From Lachnospiraceae bacterium UBA7179 (lineage in GTDB: Bacteria; Bacillota; Clostridia; Lachnospirales; Lachnospiraceae): DNA of 34,005 bases. Shown here in pieces: positions 7,049 through 14,636 of the stretch. Position numbers and translations under genes: made by a program. The number at the start of each line of letters is the position of its first letter. Position 1 is the first letter of the stretch. The notes under the pieces were generated by a model. The model saw only the letters and a list, made by a program, of their open reading frames with translations, had not been told where the DNA came from and searched no databases. The stretch spans positions 1 to 34,005 of the forward strand of contig DKVL01000014.1 in assembly GCA_002491195.1 (NCBI GenBank). The letters run 5' to 3'.

Positions 7049-7987
7049 ATGAAGAAATCAAACAAATGGCTCGCATTGGGATTGTCAGCGGTGATGTCGG
7101 TGCTGCTGTTTACAGGCTGTGGCAAGGTCAGCGAACCGACATCCGGTGACGACATAACGCCGGTTGCTTCGGAGGAATCTGGGGAGGCATTCGGGACTGC
7201 GGCAGCGGATGGGAGTGCAGGGGCGGACGGTGCGCTTGCGGCTGACGTGCAGGCGATCGTCGACAGGGGCGTGCTGAAGGTCGGCGTCAAAAATGCGGTG
7301 ATCGGTTTTGGCTATGAGGATCCGCTCACAGGCGAATATTCAGGAATGGAGATTTCCCTCGCGGAGAAGATTGCAGAGAAACTTGGCGTGGACGTTGAGT
7401 TTACCGCAGTTACTGCGGCGACAAGAACAGAGCTGCTTGATTCCGGCGACATTGACTGTGTGCTTGCGACCTTTACGATCACAGACGAGAGAAAGCAGAG
7501 CTGGGATTTCACGACGCCGTATTTCACTGACCATGTGGGCGTGCTTGTTGAGAATGCAAGCGGCATCACGAATCTGGAAGGGCTTGTGGATAAGACAGTA
7601 GGCGTATCCTCGGGCTCGACATCGGCAAAATCTCTTGTGAGCGCCATGATCGATGCAGGATTGATTTCCGGCGACAACTTTGATGCGGAGACATTTGATC
7701 CGGCGACATGGACGGAAGGCGTGAAGTTCCAGCAGTATGACGATTATCCTACGATTTCAACAGGATTGAGCGCAGGCGAGGTGGACGCGTTCTGTGTCGA
7801 TAAGTCGATTCTTGCGATCTACAATACAGACAGCCGTTCGTACATAACGGAAGAGTTTGCACCGCAGGAATACGGGATCGCGACGAAAAAGGGTTCTGGA
7901 TTTTCGGCATACTGTGACGAGTCGATACAGGGATGGCTTGCAGATGGCACGATTGACGGACTGATCACAGAGAACGGATTGGATTAA
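7049..7987 (+). CDS. Amino-acid ABC transporter substrate-binding lipoprotein
   Basis: This is the extracellular receptor that delivers a polar amino acid to the two permeases. A lipoprotein signal ends in LLFTGC (lipid-anchored Cys24), then a Ser/Glu/Ala/Gly linker to about residue 65. The family-3 solute-binding fold follows: IVDRGVLKVGVKN, GYEDPLTGEYSGMEISLAEKIAEKLGV, DCVLATFTITDERKQSWDFTTPYF, and the lobe-2 segment GVSSGSTSAKS. The pattern YEDPxTGxxxGMEIxLA and TITDERK resembles receptors of the glutamate/glutamine group. GAGGAGG lies about 7 bases before the ATG. A 140 bp structured repeat begins about 15 bases after the stop and may protect this highly needed transcript or lower expression of the permeases. 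Confidence 0.9.
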   Translation: MKKSNKWLALGLSAVMSVLLFTGCGKVSEPTSGDDITPVASEESGEAFGTAAADGSAGADGALAADVQAIVDRGVLKVGVKNAVIGFGYEDPLTGEYSGMEISLAEKIAEKLGVDVEFTAVTAATRTELLDSGDIDCVLATFTITDERKQSWDFTTPYFTDHVGVLVENASGITNLEGLVDKTVGVSSGSTSAKSLVSAMIDAGLISGDNFDAETFDPATWTEGVKFQQYDDYPTISTGLSAGEVDAFCVDKSILAIYNTDSRSYITEEFAPQEYGIATKKGSGFSAYCDESIQGWLADGTIDGLITENGLD

Positions 7988-8001
7988 GCAGGAGATGGTA
8001 T

Positions 8002-8142
8002 GTTACAGTTCAGTCCAGGACTTCGCACTGCGCTGCGAAGTCCGTGAGAAAGTATGGTGGTTGAGGATGCATCAAGCCAACCGCGAAGCGGTTTTTGCAT
8101 GGCTTGATGCTTGTAACAGGAAGCCGAAGGCTGAACTGTTAC
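8002..8142 (+). repeat. Structured intercistronic repeat, copy 1
   Basis: A ~140 bp element between the receptor and permease genes, with three hairpins: 8018-8027/8034-8043 (GGACTTCGCA with TGCGAAGTCC), 8069-8079/8100-8110 (GCATCAAGCCA with TGGCTTGATGC) enclosing ACCGC-GAA-GCGGT (8080-8092), and GTAACAG/CTGTTAC near 8113-8142. AGTTCAG (8007-8013) can also pair with CTGAACT (8131-8137) to close the whole element. A second copy lies at 8848-8977. Confidence 0.85.
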
Positions 8143-8166
8143 GATAGCATTGATGGAGGAAACGAT

Positions 8167-8859
8167 ATGTCTGGTATTTTTTCAAAAGAAGCGTGGATGA
8201 AAGTGTGGACGTACCGCAGCAGTTTTGCGTTGGGACTGTGGAACACAGTACAGGTGGCGGTAATCGGCGTGATGCTGTCACTGTCGCTTGGCATTCTGTT
8301 TGGGTTGATGGCGACAAGCGAGAAGAAGGGACTCAAACGCATCAGCCGGATCTATGTGGAACTGATTCAGAATACGCCGCTGCTTCTGCAGATCTGTTTC
8401 CTCTATTATGCACTTGCCTTTTCGGGACATAGTATAGGGATCATTGCAACAGGTATGATTTCCATTGGCATCTACCACGGTGCATATATGGCAGAGGTCG
8501 TGCGCGCGGGGATTGAGGCGATTCCGAAAGGGCAGTTTGAGGCGGCGTCATCACAAGGGTTTGGCTATATCGGACGGATGTATTATGTCATCTTGCCGCA
8601 GAGCATTAAGATGATTCTGCCGCCGATGGTGAATCAGGTCGTAAATATCGTGAAAAATACGTCCTGTCTCTATATCATTGGCGGTTCCGATCTGATCTCG
8701 CTGACTTACAGTTTTGTCACAGGCGCTACGACAGGGGGCGCATACGCACCCGCATATCTTGTGAGCGGGCTGTTGTTCTTCGTCGTGTGCTTTCCGCTGT
8801 CGAAACTGGCCAGTGTCTGGGAGACAAATCTGAAGAAACGTGGATATAGTTCAGTGTAG
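8167..8859 (+). CDS. Amino-acid ABC transporter permease 1
   Basis: One of two inner-membrane subunits of the importer (HisM/GlnP family), 230 residues from the ATG at 8167, which has GGAGGA 6 bases upstream; an upstream GTG/ATG extension would lie inside the repeat and is rejected. Membrane segments are visible at about 20-45 (LGLWNTVQVAVIGVMLSLSLGILFGLM), 60-85, 90-115, 150-170 and 195-215. The family motif NTPLLLQICFLYYAL and the EAA loop that contacts the ATPase (EAASSQGFGYIGRMYYVILPQ) are intact. The last codons and the TAG stop are supplied by the left end of structured repeat copy 2, so the natural C-terminus may have been altered by the repeat. Confidence 0.9.
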   Translation: MSGIFSKEAWMKVWTYRSSFALGLWNTVQVAVIGVMLSLSLGILFGLMATSEKKGLKRISRIYVELIQNTPLLLQICFLYYALAFSGHSIGIIATGMISIGIYHGAYMAEVVRAGIEAIPKGQFEAASSQGFGYIGRMYYVILPQSIKMILPPMVNQVVNIVKNTSCLYIIGGSDLISLTYSFVTGATTGGAYAPAYLVSGLLFFVVCFPLSKLASVWETNLKKRGYSSV

Positions 8860-8977
8860 GACTTTGCACTACGCTGCGAAGTCCGTGAGAAAGCGTGGCG
8901 GTTGAGATGCATCAAGCCACCACGAAGTGGTTTTGCATGGCTTGATGTGTTACAGTTCGGCAAGGCTGAACTGTAAC
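8848..8977 (+). repeat. Structured intercistronic repeat, copy 2
   Basis: A second copy, about 130 bp, between the two permease genes. Hairpins: 8859-8868/8875-8884 (GGACTTTGCA with TGCGAAGTCC), 8910-8919/8938-8947 (CATCAAGCCA with TGGCTTGATG) enclosing CCAC-GAA-GTGG (8920-8930), and a perfect GTTACAGTTC/GAACTGTAAC (8949-8958/8968-8977). Compared with copy 1, base changes occur on both sides of two stems and keep pairing (CCGC/GCGG to CCAC/GTGG; GTAAC/GTTAC to GTTAC/GTAAC). Its left end overlaps the last four codons and the stop of permease 1. Confidence 0.85.
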
Positions 8978-9013
8978 GAAACGTGACAATAAAACAAAAA
9001 TGGAGGTGGCATG

Positions 9014-9889
9014 ATGGGTGATACATTGCGGGCTAGTTTTTCCATTCTGGAAAAGGAAGCGATCTGGATCTATATTCTGCGGGGCGTTGCTTTTACGCTG
9101 ATGATTTCGGTTATGGCAGTTGCGCTGGGCATTTTGATCGGTTCTGTGCTGGCGTTGGTCAGGAATTATTGCAAAAAGAACTTTGTGCTGCGGTGGCTGG
9201 CGACGGCTTACATTGAAATATTTCGCAACACACCGCTGTTACTGTGGATTTTCATCTGTCTTGTGTTCTGTCCGTGTCCGGCAGTATTTTCGAGAAAAAT
9301 GCTGGGCCTGACATCGGTGGAGACGAAGCTTTTGTTCAAGGCGGCTGTGGCTTTGATCCTGTTCACCTCATCAGTCATTGCGGAGATTATCCGCGGCGGG
9401 CTTAACTCCGTGGCAGCAGGGCAGTTTGAGGCAGGGCATTCCCAGGGATTTAACACGGTACAGATCATGATATATATCGTTCTGCCACAGGCGTTTCGGA
9501 GTGTTGTGCCGACGCTGCTCAGCCAGGTGATCACGACGATCAAGGATTCTTCTTATCTGGCAAATGTGGCGACGATTGAACTGATGGCGCGGGTGAAGAA
9601 GATCATGAGCACGGCAAATATGTACAACGGAACAGGGACGATCAATGTGTCGGATGTCTTCGTACTGTTCGGGCTGGCGGCAGCGATTTATTTTGCCATC
9701 AATTTCAGTCTGTCCTGCATTGTCCGCGCGATGCAGAAAAAGCGTGCGGCGGCGCCAGTCAGACAAAATGGATATACCGTGGAGGCAAAGAAAATCTTTG
9801 CGCGCGGTGAACTGGAACTGAAGGACAGAATCGGAAACAGGGTTGGCGCAGGAATCGGAACAGCCGTCGGAATAGCCGAGAGTAAGTAG
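9014..9889 (+). CDS. Amino-acid ABC transporter permease 2
   Basis: The second inner-membrane subunit of the importer, 291 residues. GGAGGT at 9002-9007 favours the second ATG (9014, spacing 6) over the ATG at 9011 (spacing 3). The first helix (VAFTLMISVMAVALGILIGSVLAL), the NTPLLLWIFICLVF segment and the EAA loop (EAGHSQGFNTVQIMIYIVLPQAFR) are all typical. The C-terminus after the last helix (about residue 240) is an unusual basic and glycine-rich tail of roughly 50 residues (KKRAAAPVRQNG, then GAGIGTAVG), longer than in most relatives, which end at about 220-240 residues. Gene order ATPase, receptor, permease, permease makes a complete four-gene importer. Confidence 0.9.
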   Translation: MGDTLRASFSILEKEAIWIYILRGVAFTLMISVMAVALGILIGSVLALVRNYCKKNFVLRWLATAYIEIFRNTPLLLWIFICLVFCPCPAVFSRKMLGLTSVETKLLFKAAVALILFTSSVIAEIIRGGLNSVAAGQFEAGHSQGFNTVQIMIYIVLPQAFRSVVPTLLSQVITTIKDSSYLANVATIELMARVKKIMSTANMYNGTGTINVSDVFVLFGLAAAIYFAINFSLSCIVRAMQKKRAAAPVRQNGYTVEAKKIFARGELELKDRIGNRVGAGIGTAVGIAESK

Positions 9890-9912
9890 GAGCATTGGAG
9901 GCTGATGAAGGA

Positions 9913-11205
9913 TTGAGATATGGAAAGGGAATACCACCCATCGGAATGCGGATTGTGAAGTCGGCGGTGGCAGTGCTGCTGTGTTATCTGGTATCCTTTC
10001 TGCGGCGAGGCAGCGGAATTGTATTTTATTCCCAGCTTGCCGCACTCTGGTGCATTCAGATGTATGTGGCGAACACGAAACAGAACGCGGTTCAGAGACT
10101 GATCGGCACAACGATTGGCGCGCTCTATGGACTGCTCTATTTATTGATCAGAGGTCAGGTGTGGGAAAATGCCGGAATTTGCGAGATGGCGAATGCGCTC
10201 GTGATATCCGGCATGATTGTCGTTATACTGTATACAACGGTGCTGATTCACAAGAAGCAGGCATCCTATTTTTCGTGTGTTGTATTCTTAAGTATTGTGG
10301 TCAATCATGTCAGTGACAGCAATCCTTACCTGTTTGTATGGAATCGTTTTCTCGATACGGTGATTGGGATTTTAATCGGTGTGGGCGTCAATATCTTTTC
10401 ACTGCCCAGGAGAAAGCACAGAGATATCCTGTTCATTTCAGGTCTCGACGACACGCTTTTGACGGGGGAAAAAGATGCCTTGAGCGATTACAGCAAAGTG
10501 GAGCTCAACCGTATGCTTGACGAGGGCGCCAATTTTACCATTTCCACGATACGGACGCCGGCGTCGCTGATGGAGCCAATGCGTGAGATCCGTCTGCGTC
10601 TGCCGGTGATTGCCATGGACGGAGCTGTGTTGTATGATATCTGTGAAAAACAGTATCTGAAAGTGTATGTGATTTCATACAAGCGTGCAAGGCAGGTATT
10701 GGAGCTTGTGAAACGGCAGGGACTCAGCTGTTTTACGAATGTGATCGTAGATGACATGCTTGTCATTTATTATGAAGAGACTGGGGACGAGGAGCAGGAT
10801 CGGATTGTAAAGCAGCTGCGTCGGTCGCCATACAGGAATTATGTGAAACGCGAGCTGCCGGAGGGCGAGGAGGTTGTCTATTTCTGGATGACATATCCTA
10901 CGCCGGTCATTGAGACGTTTTATCAGCTCCTTGAAAAGGAAGGAATCACAAAGGACCTGAAGGTCGTAAAATATCCTTCGGGGAAGAGAAAGGGATATTC
11001 CGGGATCAAGATTTATAATAAAAATGCGATGAAGGAGAATATGATTTCGTATTTAAAGGAAATGACCGGAGTGGAAAAAACAGTGACCTTCGGCAGTATA
11101 CCTGGCCGCTATGACATTATCGTAGCGTCTGGCGACAGCAATAAAGTGGTGCATATTTTGAAAAAGCAGTATGAGCCTGTGAGAGTGCGCTCTGCCCGGA
11201 CTTAA
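9913..11205 (+). CDS. Aromatic-acid-exporter-like membrane domain fused to a degenerate HAD domain
   Basis: Two domains in one protein of about 430 residues. Residues about 10-160 form an ArAE/FUSC-like bundle (IGMRIVKSAVAVLLCYLVSF, YSQLAALWCIQM, GTTIGALYGLLYLLI, NRFLDTVIGILIGVGVNI). Residues about 175 to the end align with Cof-type HAD phosphatases (ISTIRTPASL, IAMDGAVLYD), but motif I reads FISGLDDTLL where the family has FISDLDGTLL, so the nucleophile Asp is Gly, and motif IV reads FGSIPGRYD instead of FGDxxND. The HAD part is therefore probably non-catalytic, perhaps a ligand sensor for the transporter. The start is unclear: TTG 9913 has GGAGG 11 bases upstream, TTG 9895 is too close to its AGGAG, and ATG 9946 lacks a good site. 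It lies 20-60 bases after permease 2 and may share its transcript. Confidence 0.75.
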   Translation: MRYGKGIPPIGMRIVKSAVAVLLCYLVSFLRRGSGIVFYSQLAALWCIQMYVANTKQNAVQRLIGTTIGALYGLLYLLIRGQVWENAGICEMANALVISGMIVVILYTTVLIHKKQASYFSCVVFLSIVVNHVSDSNPYLFVWNRFLDTVIGILIGVGVNIFSLPRRKHRDILFISGLDDTLLTGEKDALSDYSKVELNRMLDEGANFTISTIRTPASLMEPMREIRLRLPVIAMDGAVLYDICEKQYLKVYVISYKRARQVLELVKRQGLSCFTNVIVDDMLVIYYEETGDEEQDRIVKQLRRSPYRNYVKRELPEGEEVVYFWMTYPTPVIETFYQLLEKEGITKDLKVVKYPSGKRKGYSGIKIYNKNAMKENMISYLKEMTGVEKTVTFGSIPGRYDIIVASGDSNKVVHILKKQYEPVRVRSART

Positions 11206-11216
11206 ACATTTGTTTA

Positions 11217-11245
11217 TTGTGCAAACCGCGCCAATCATGTATACT
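11217..11245 (+). promoter_or_regulatory. Promoter touching the left end of the MITE-like element
   Basis: -35 TTGTGC (11217-11222), 17-base spacer, -10 TATACT (11240-11245). The last two bases of the -10 lie in the CTAG that flanks the element, so the element appears to have inserted at the downstream edge of this promoter and would be transcribed as the leader of the next gene. Confidence 0.45.
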
Positions 11246-11409
11246 AGAGCGTGTTTGAAAAATCATTCCCGTCATCTGCACGCCCCACTTTGCGTGATAT
11301 TTGCACTAAATTCAGTCGACGTAGCCCGCTACGCCTCCTTCATTTAGCACAAATCTCCCACAAACTGTGACGCACATCTGGCGGAAAGCATTTTTCAAAC
11401 ACGCTCTAG
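11244..11409. mobile_element. MITE-like palindromic element, 166 bp
   Basis: The ends are perfect inverted repeats of 20 bp: CTAG followed by AGCGTGTTTGAAAAAT on the left (11244-11263) and its complement on the right (11390-11409). CTAG at both outer edges may be a 4 bp target duplication, leaving 16 bp terminal repeats. The interior is also an imperfect palindrome with a central CGTAG-CCCG-CTACG hairpin near 11319-11333 and TTTGCACTAAAT pairing with ATTTAGCACAAA. No transposase is encoded. It separates the exporter-HAD gene from the 1032-codon gene and supplies the first 14 codons of the latter. Confidence 0.8.
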
Positions 11410-14400
11410 ACTTAAAGACAGGCAGAGAGGCGGTGCAGGTAGTTTTGCAGAAAGAGAAGGAAAGGGATTCAGGCGCGGGTGCAGAATCCCCGGCTATGAG
11501 ACAGCTGATAGCCATTTTTGAGAGGAAAGAGGATTGCAAGAAGGCAGATGTGTGGCAGGAGTTCTTTTTGTCGGAAGACTTTTTACGAGAACAGTATTCT
11601 GAGGGATTTGTCCATAACATGCTACAGTATCTGTTGTGTTGGAAACAGGAGAATGGATGGAAGTTATCTACCGCTTCAGGCAGTTGCGAAAAGACAACGA
11701 TCAAGTTTGAGAACAACAAAATTCTCGCAGTATTATCGAAATTATGGAGTCGTTTTACAGATACCGTCAAGTATTTTTGGCAGTGTTTTAGAAGAAATCG
11801 TTTTCGGAATGATATTGTTTCGACGGAGGTATGCCTGCCAGCGGGATTTCTCACGGAACTTGCCATAGCATATGTTTTGAGATTGGAACAGGGGCAGAGT
11901 GTCATCGATGTGTCGAACACTTTCCCAATGCGGGAAGTGATAGCGAAGAGATGGTACATTGAGATCGATCAGATGGAGGATCCGCCGATACACATTTTGA
12001 GCAAGCCAGACTGTGTGGCGCGCATGCGGGCATTTTATGATTATCTGCAGTTAAGGCACATGAATGCGGAAAATGCGATCAGTCCAGGAAATAGAGGAGT
12101 CTGGTCAAAAATATTGTTGAATGGGCAGACGAGATGCCTGTATGAACAGAATACCCAAGAAGGATATTGGTATGAGGAACAACGAGGAGAGTGTTTGATA
12201 ACATTGTTTACTTGCTGGATTCGGAATGAAACGGTGCCAAAATGTGTTTTGGAATGTATGTATCAGGAATACAACCTGAAAAATGTGGAGCACTCCATGT
12301 ACAGGAAATTGTACGCGCCGTTAAAACAGGAGATTCTCAGGCAGTACCCTGATATTGAGCGCGCGTTGTACGAAGATGGTTCCAGAGCACAGAAAATGGC
12401 GGACTGCTTTCGGGAATTGGCGAGAATTGTTTCGGATAATCATTCCAATTATGATAAGGGCATTTATGACGAAACGAAAGAAATCAAGGAGCGGATCCAG
12501 GCTTTGTTCACCAGTTCCAAGTGGCAGGAACTCCAGTATGACATGGAATTGTTTGATAAGATCTTTTCCCAGATTCATTCCAGGCGTGTTATGCCGGTAA
12601 CGCTTTCGAAGGAACTGATCGTTCTCTATTCCCAGAAGGAGCGCTGGGGAGCCGAGAACAGGGCACAGCAGCTGATCGTGGAGGGGCTGATTCCGTCGCT
12701 GGGATTTAACCGTAGAATCAGAGAGATTGAAGGGCAGCCCGCTGTGCTGAATAAGACCGGAGTGGAAGATATTGGGGAGAACAATCCGGATTTCTGGCAG
12801 TATTATCTGACATGGGGGTATGGTTTGCGAAATGCCTGTGCAGAAGATCCGAAACGGTCTCACAAATATGATCAGGATCAGCGGAAGTATTTGCCAGCCT
12901 ATATGGAACGAACCTATTATCCCTCTTTGGCATGGCAGAAATGTTTTACCAGGTTTGACGAGACGACAAAGGAAATCAGCAGCCCGGTCAGTATAGAATG
13001 GAATCTTCCTGACAAGCGGACGCTTCGGGTGGAGTTTCATTTACACTATGTTCTCTATTGGATTGATGGACACCTGGTACATAATGCAGAATATACGTTC
13101 ACAGAACTTGTTCGACTTTCTGCTTCGCTGGAAAGGCCAGAACTGTTTTTCTTCCTTCTGGCGATCACTTCCATAGAGAGAAGTGAGTGCGACAGCGCCG
13201 CTGCCGTTGTGGAGCGATGGCTGCGGAAAACGCCGCTTTATCCGCAGACAGTTCCTGATCTTGCACGACTGCTGACAGAGCGCTGCTGCACAAGACAGCA
13301 TGAGGAAGACAGCAAGGATTTCGCTGTCTGCTACATGGAACAGGAATCGCTTTGCGTTCGCGCAGTGGTGCGGAAGGAAAGAGTGGAATTTTATGTTCTG
13401 GGAGATTTTGTCTGGCACAAATTTCACCAAATGGCAGTGGAAAAGAGTGTATGTGGGGAGCAGACCAGGCAGGCGGTTATGGAGTTTCTGCAGGCGTTAA
13501 AACAGCCGCTGCCAGTTTCGCTTGGAACTGTGTCTCTGGAAAACATGGAGCCGGGGGAAAAAGCGGAACGGATTATCGAGGCGTTTCAAAGTCATCAACA
13601 ATACAGTAGTTGTTTGACAGAAACGTACTGTGTACTGCGTTATGGAGCGCAGAGGATGAGTGAACGCGTACTGTATTGTGCGGTGAATCCTTTTGGGGAG
13701 GACTTGACACAGCGCAATGAGCGGATTGCCAAACAGTATGCATTTTCGTGTCAGGAATTGGATCGGAAGGTGAAGGAGAAACATCGCATTGTCGGTTTCC
13801 TGGGGTGGGGAGATTTCTATACACCGAAAGAGATTTGTGAGCCGAAGCCTTTTGCACTTGGGGAAAGCGGAACATATTATTACTATCAATCAATCCGTAT
13901 GCGCCGCGGAGACAGTCTGGCAGCGCTTTTACCGGATATGTTCGACCTGACGAATGTGACGGAGGTAGCATGTTTCTGTGGCAATTTAAGTATTTCACGG
14001 AGTGATGGGCACTTGGAATATTGTTATGGAGAGAAGGAGCTTAGGGAGTCGGTACACACTCTGGAAAAGACGGGCGCCGATTATTTGTCGGTGTTTACAG
14101 AGACAGGAATATGGATGGAATTTGCTTCCTGGCTTGACAAACTATTGGCAGCGCATGAGACGAGAGGGCAGTGGGTACGTTTTGTGTTTCGGCGTCAGGC
14201 GGACGAAGTCTATGTGTTGGAGGTTGTGAATCGAACCGAATGTTATAATGATGCTGCCTTTGCAGAGGAACAATTGTCGGCGGACGAAGTGTTTGCCTGG
14301 AAGAGCGTCCGCAGCGGGGCAGATCTTTTGGAGCACTTGAAGGATATGCTTGTGTGGTATCTGGAAAACGGAACTTATGGCGGTCAGTTGAAGTCTGCAC

Positions 14401-14465
14401 GCCGGCTGGATATCGCCTATTGGATTGACGAGGAACTTTTCGGCTGCTATGAGATGGAAAACTAA
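11367..14465 (+). CDS. Large protein of unknown function, 5' end inside the MITE-like element
   Basis: A 1032-codon frame with GTG at 11367. The first 14 codons (THIWRKAFFKHAL) come from the inverted repeat of the mobile element, and no ribosome site precedes the GTG. In-frame alternatives (GTG 11433, ATG 11496) also lack good sites. The protein is soluble-looking, rich in charged and aromatic residues, with no signal peptide, no membrane helix and no nucleotide-binding motif that I can see. Segments such as WQEFFLSEDFLREQY and YRKLYAPLKQEILRQYPDIERALY recall the long region after the J domain in large Lachnospiraceae J-domain proteins; there is no J domain or HPD motif here. If that resemblance is right, the N-terminal J domain has been lost. 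I am not sure of this. Over a thousand codons are still open, so the loss is recent or the gene is still used. Confidence 0.6.
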   Translation: MTHIWRKAFFKHALDLKTGREAVQVVLQKEKERDSGAGAESPAMRQLIAIFERKEDCKKADVWQEFFLSEDFLREQYSEGFVHNMLQYLLCWKQENGWKLSTASGSCEKTTIKFENNKILAVLSKLWSRFTDTVKYFWQCFRRNRFRNDIVSTEVCLPAGFLTELAIAYVLRLEQGQSVIDVSNTFPMREVIAKRWYIEIDQMEDPPIHILSKPDCVARMRAFYDYLQLRHMNAENAISPGNRGVWSKILLNGQTRCLYEQNTQEGYWYEEQRGECLITLFTCWIRNETVPKCVLECMYQEYNLKNVEHSMYRKLYAPLKQEILRQYPDIERALYEDGSRAQKMADCFRELARIVSDNHSNYDKGIYDETKEIKERIQALFTSSKWQELQYDMELFDKIFSQIHSRRVMPVTLSKELIVLYSQKERWGAENRAQQLIVEGLIPSLGFNRRIREIEGQPAVLNKTGVEDIGENNPDFWQYYLTWGYGLRNACAEDPKRSHKYDQDQRKYLPAYMERTYYPSLAWQKCFTRFDETTKEISSPVSIEWNLPDKRTLRVEFHLHYVLYWIDGHLVHNAEYTFTELVRLSASLERPELFFFLLAITSIERSECDSAAAVVERWLRKTPLYPQTVPDLARLLTERCCTRQHEEDSKDFAVCYMEQESLCVRAVVRKERVEFYVLGDFVWHKFHQMAVEKSVCGEQTRQAVMEFLQALKQPLPVSLGTVSLENMEPGEKAERIIEAFQSHQQYSSCLTETYCVLRYGAQRMSERVLYCAVNPFGEDLTQRNERIAKQYAFSCQELDRKVKEKHRIVGFLGWGDFYTPKEICEPKPFALGESGTYYYYQSIRMRRGDSLAALLPDMFDLTNVTEVACFCGNLSISRSDGHLEYCYGEKELRESVHTLEKTGADYLSVFTETGIWMEFASWLDKLLAAHETRGQWVRFVFRRQADEVYVLEVVNRTECYNDAAFAEEQLSADEVFAWKSVRSGADLLEHLKDMLVWYLENGTYGGQLKSARRLDIAYWIDEELFGCYEMEN

Positions 14466-14530
14466 TAGACACAGGGTTCATGAACTGAGTAGTGTATGTC
14501 ATGCAGCGCGTAATAATAACAGTGAGAGGA

Positions 14531-14559
14531 TTGTATTGTCCGCAGCGATGTGTTATCAT
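14531..14559 (+). promoter_or_regulatory. Probable promoter for the DUF3160/CapA pair
   Basis: -35 TTGTAT (14531-14536), 17-base spacer, -10 TATCAT (14554-14559), about 78 bases before the ATG at 14637. Confidence 0.4.
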
Positions 14560-14636
14560 GAAAGAAACTGAAACGGTTCTTTTCGGGGGGGAATGATTTC
14601 AGTGAATCAATCATAAGATGGAGGATTTATGGATTC

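Noticed and set aside
8095..8166. Longer start for permease 1
   Set aside because: The extra codons lie in the structured repeat and the strong GGAGGA belongs to the ATG at 8167.
12321..13040. Long minus-strand frames opposite large genes (also 9371-10111 and 23197-24069)
   Set aside because: They mirror the codon pattern of the plus-strand genes, have no ribosome sites and show no recognisable domains.
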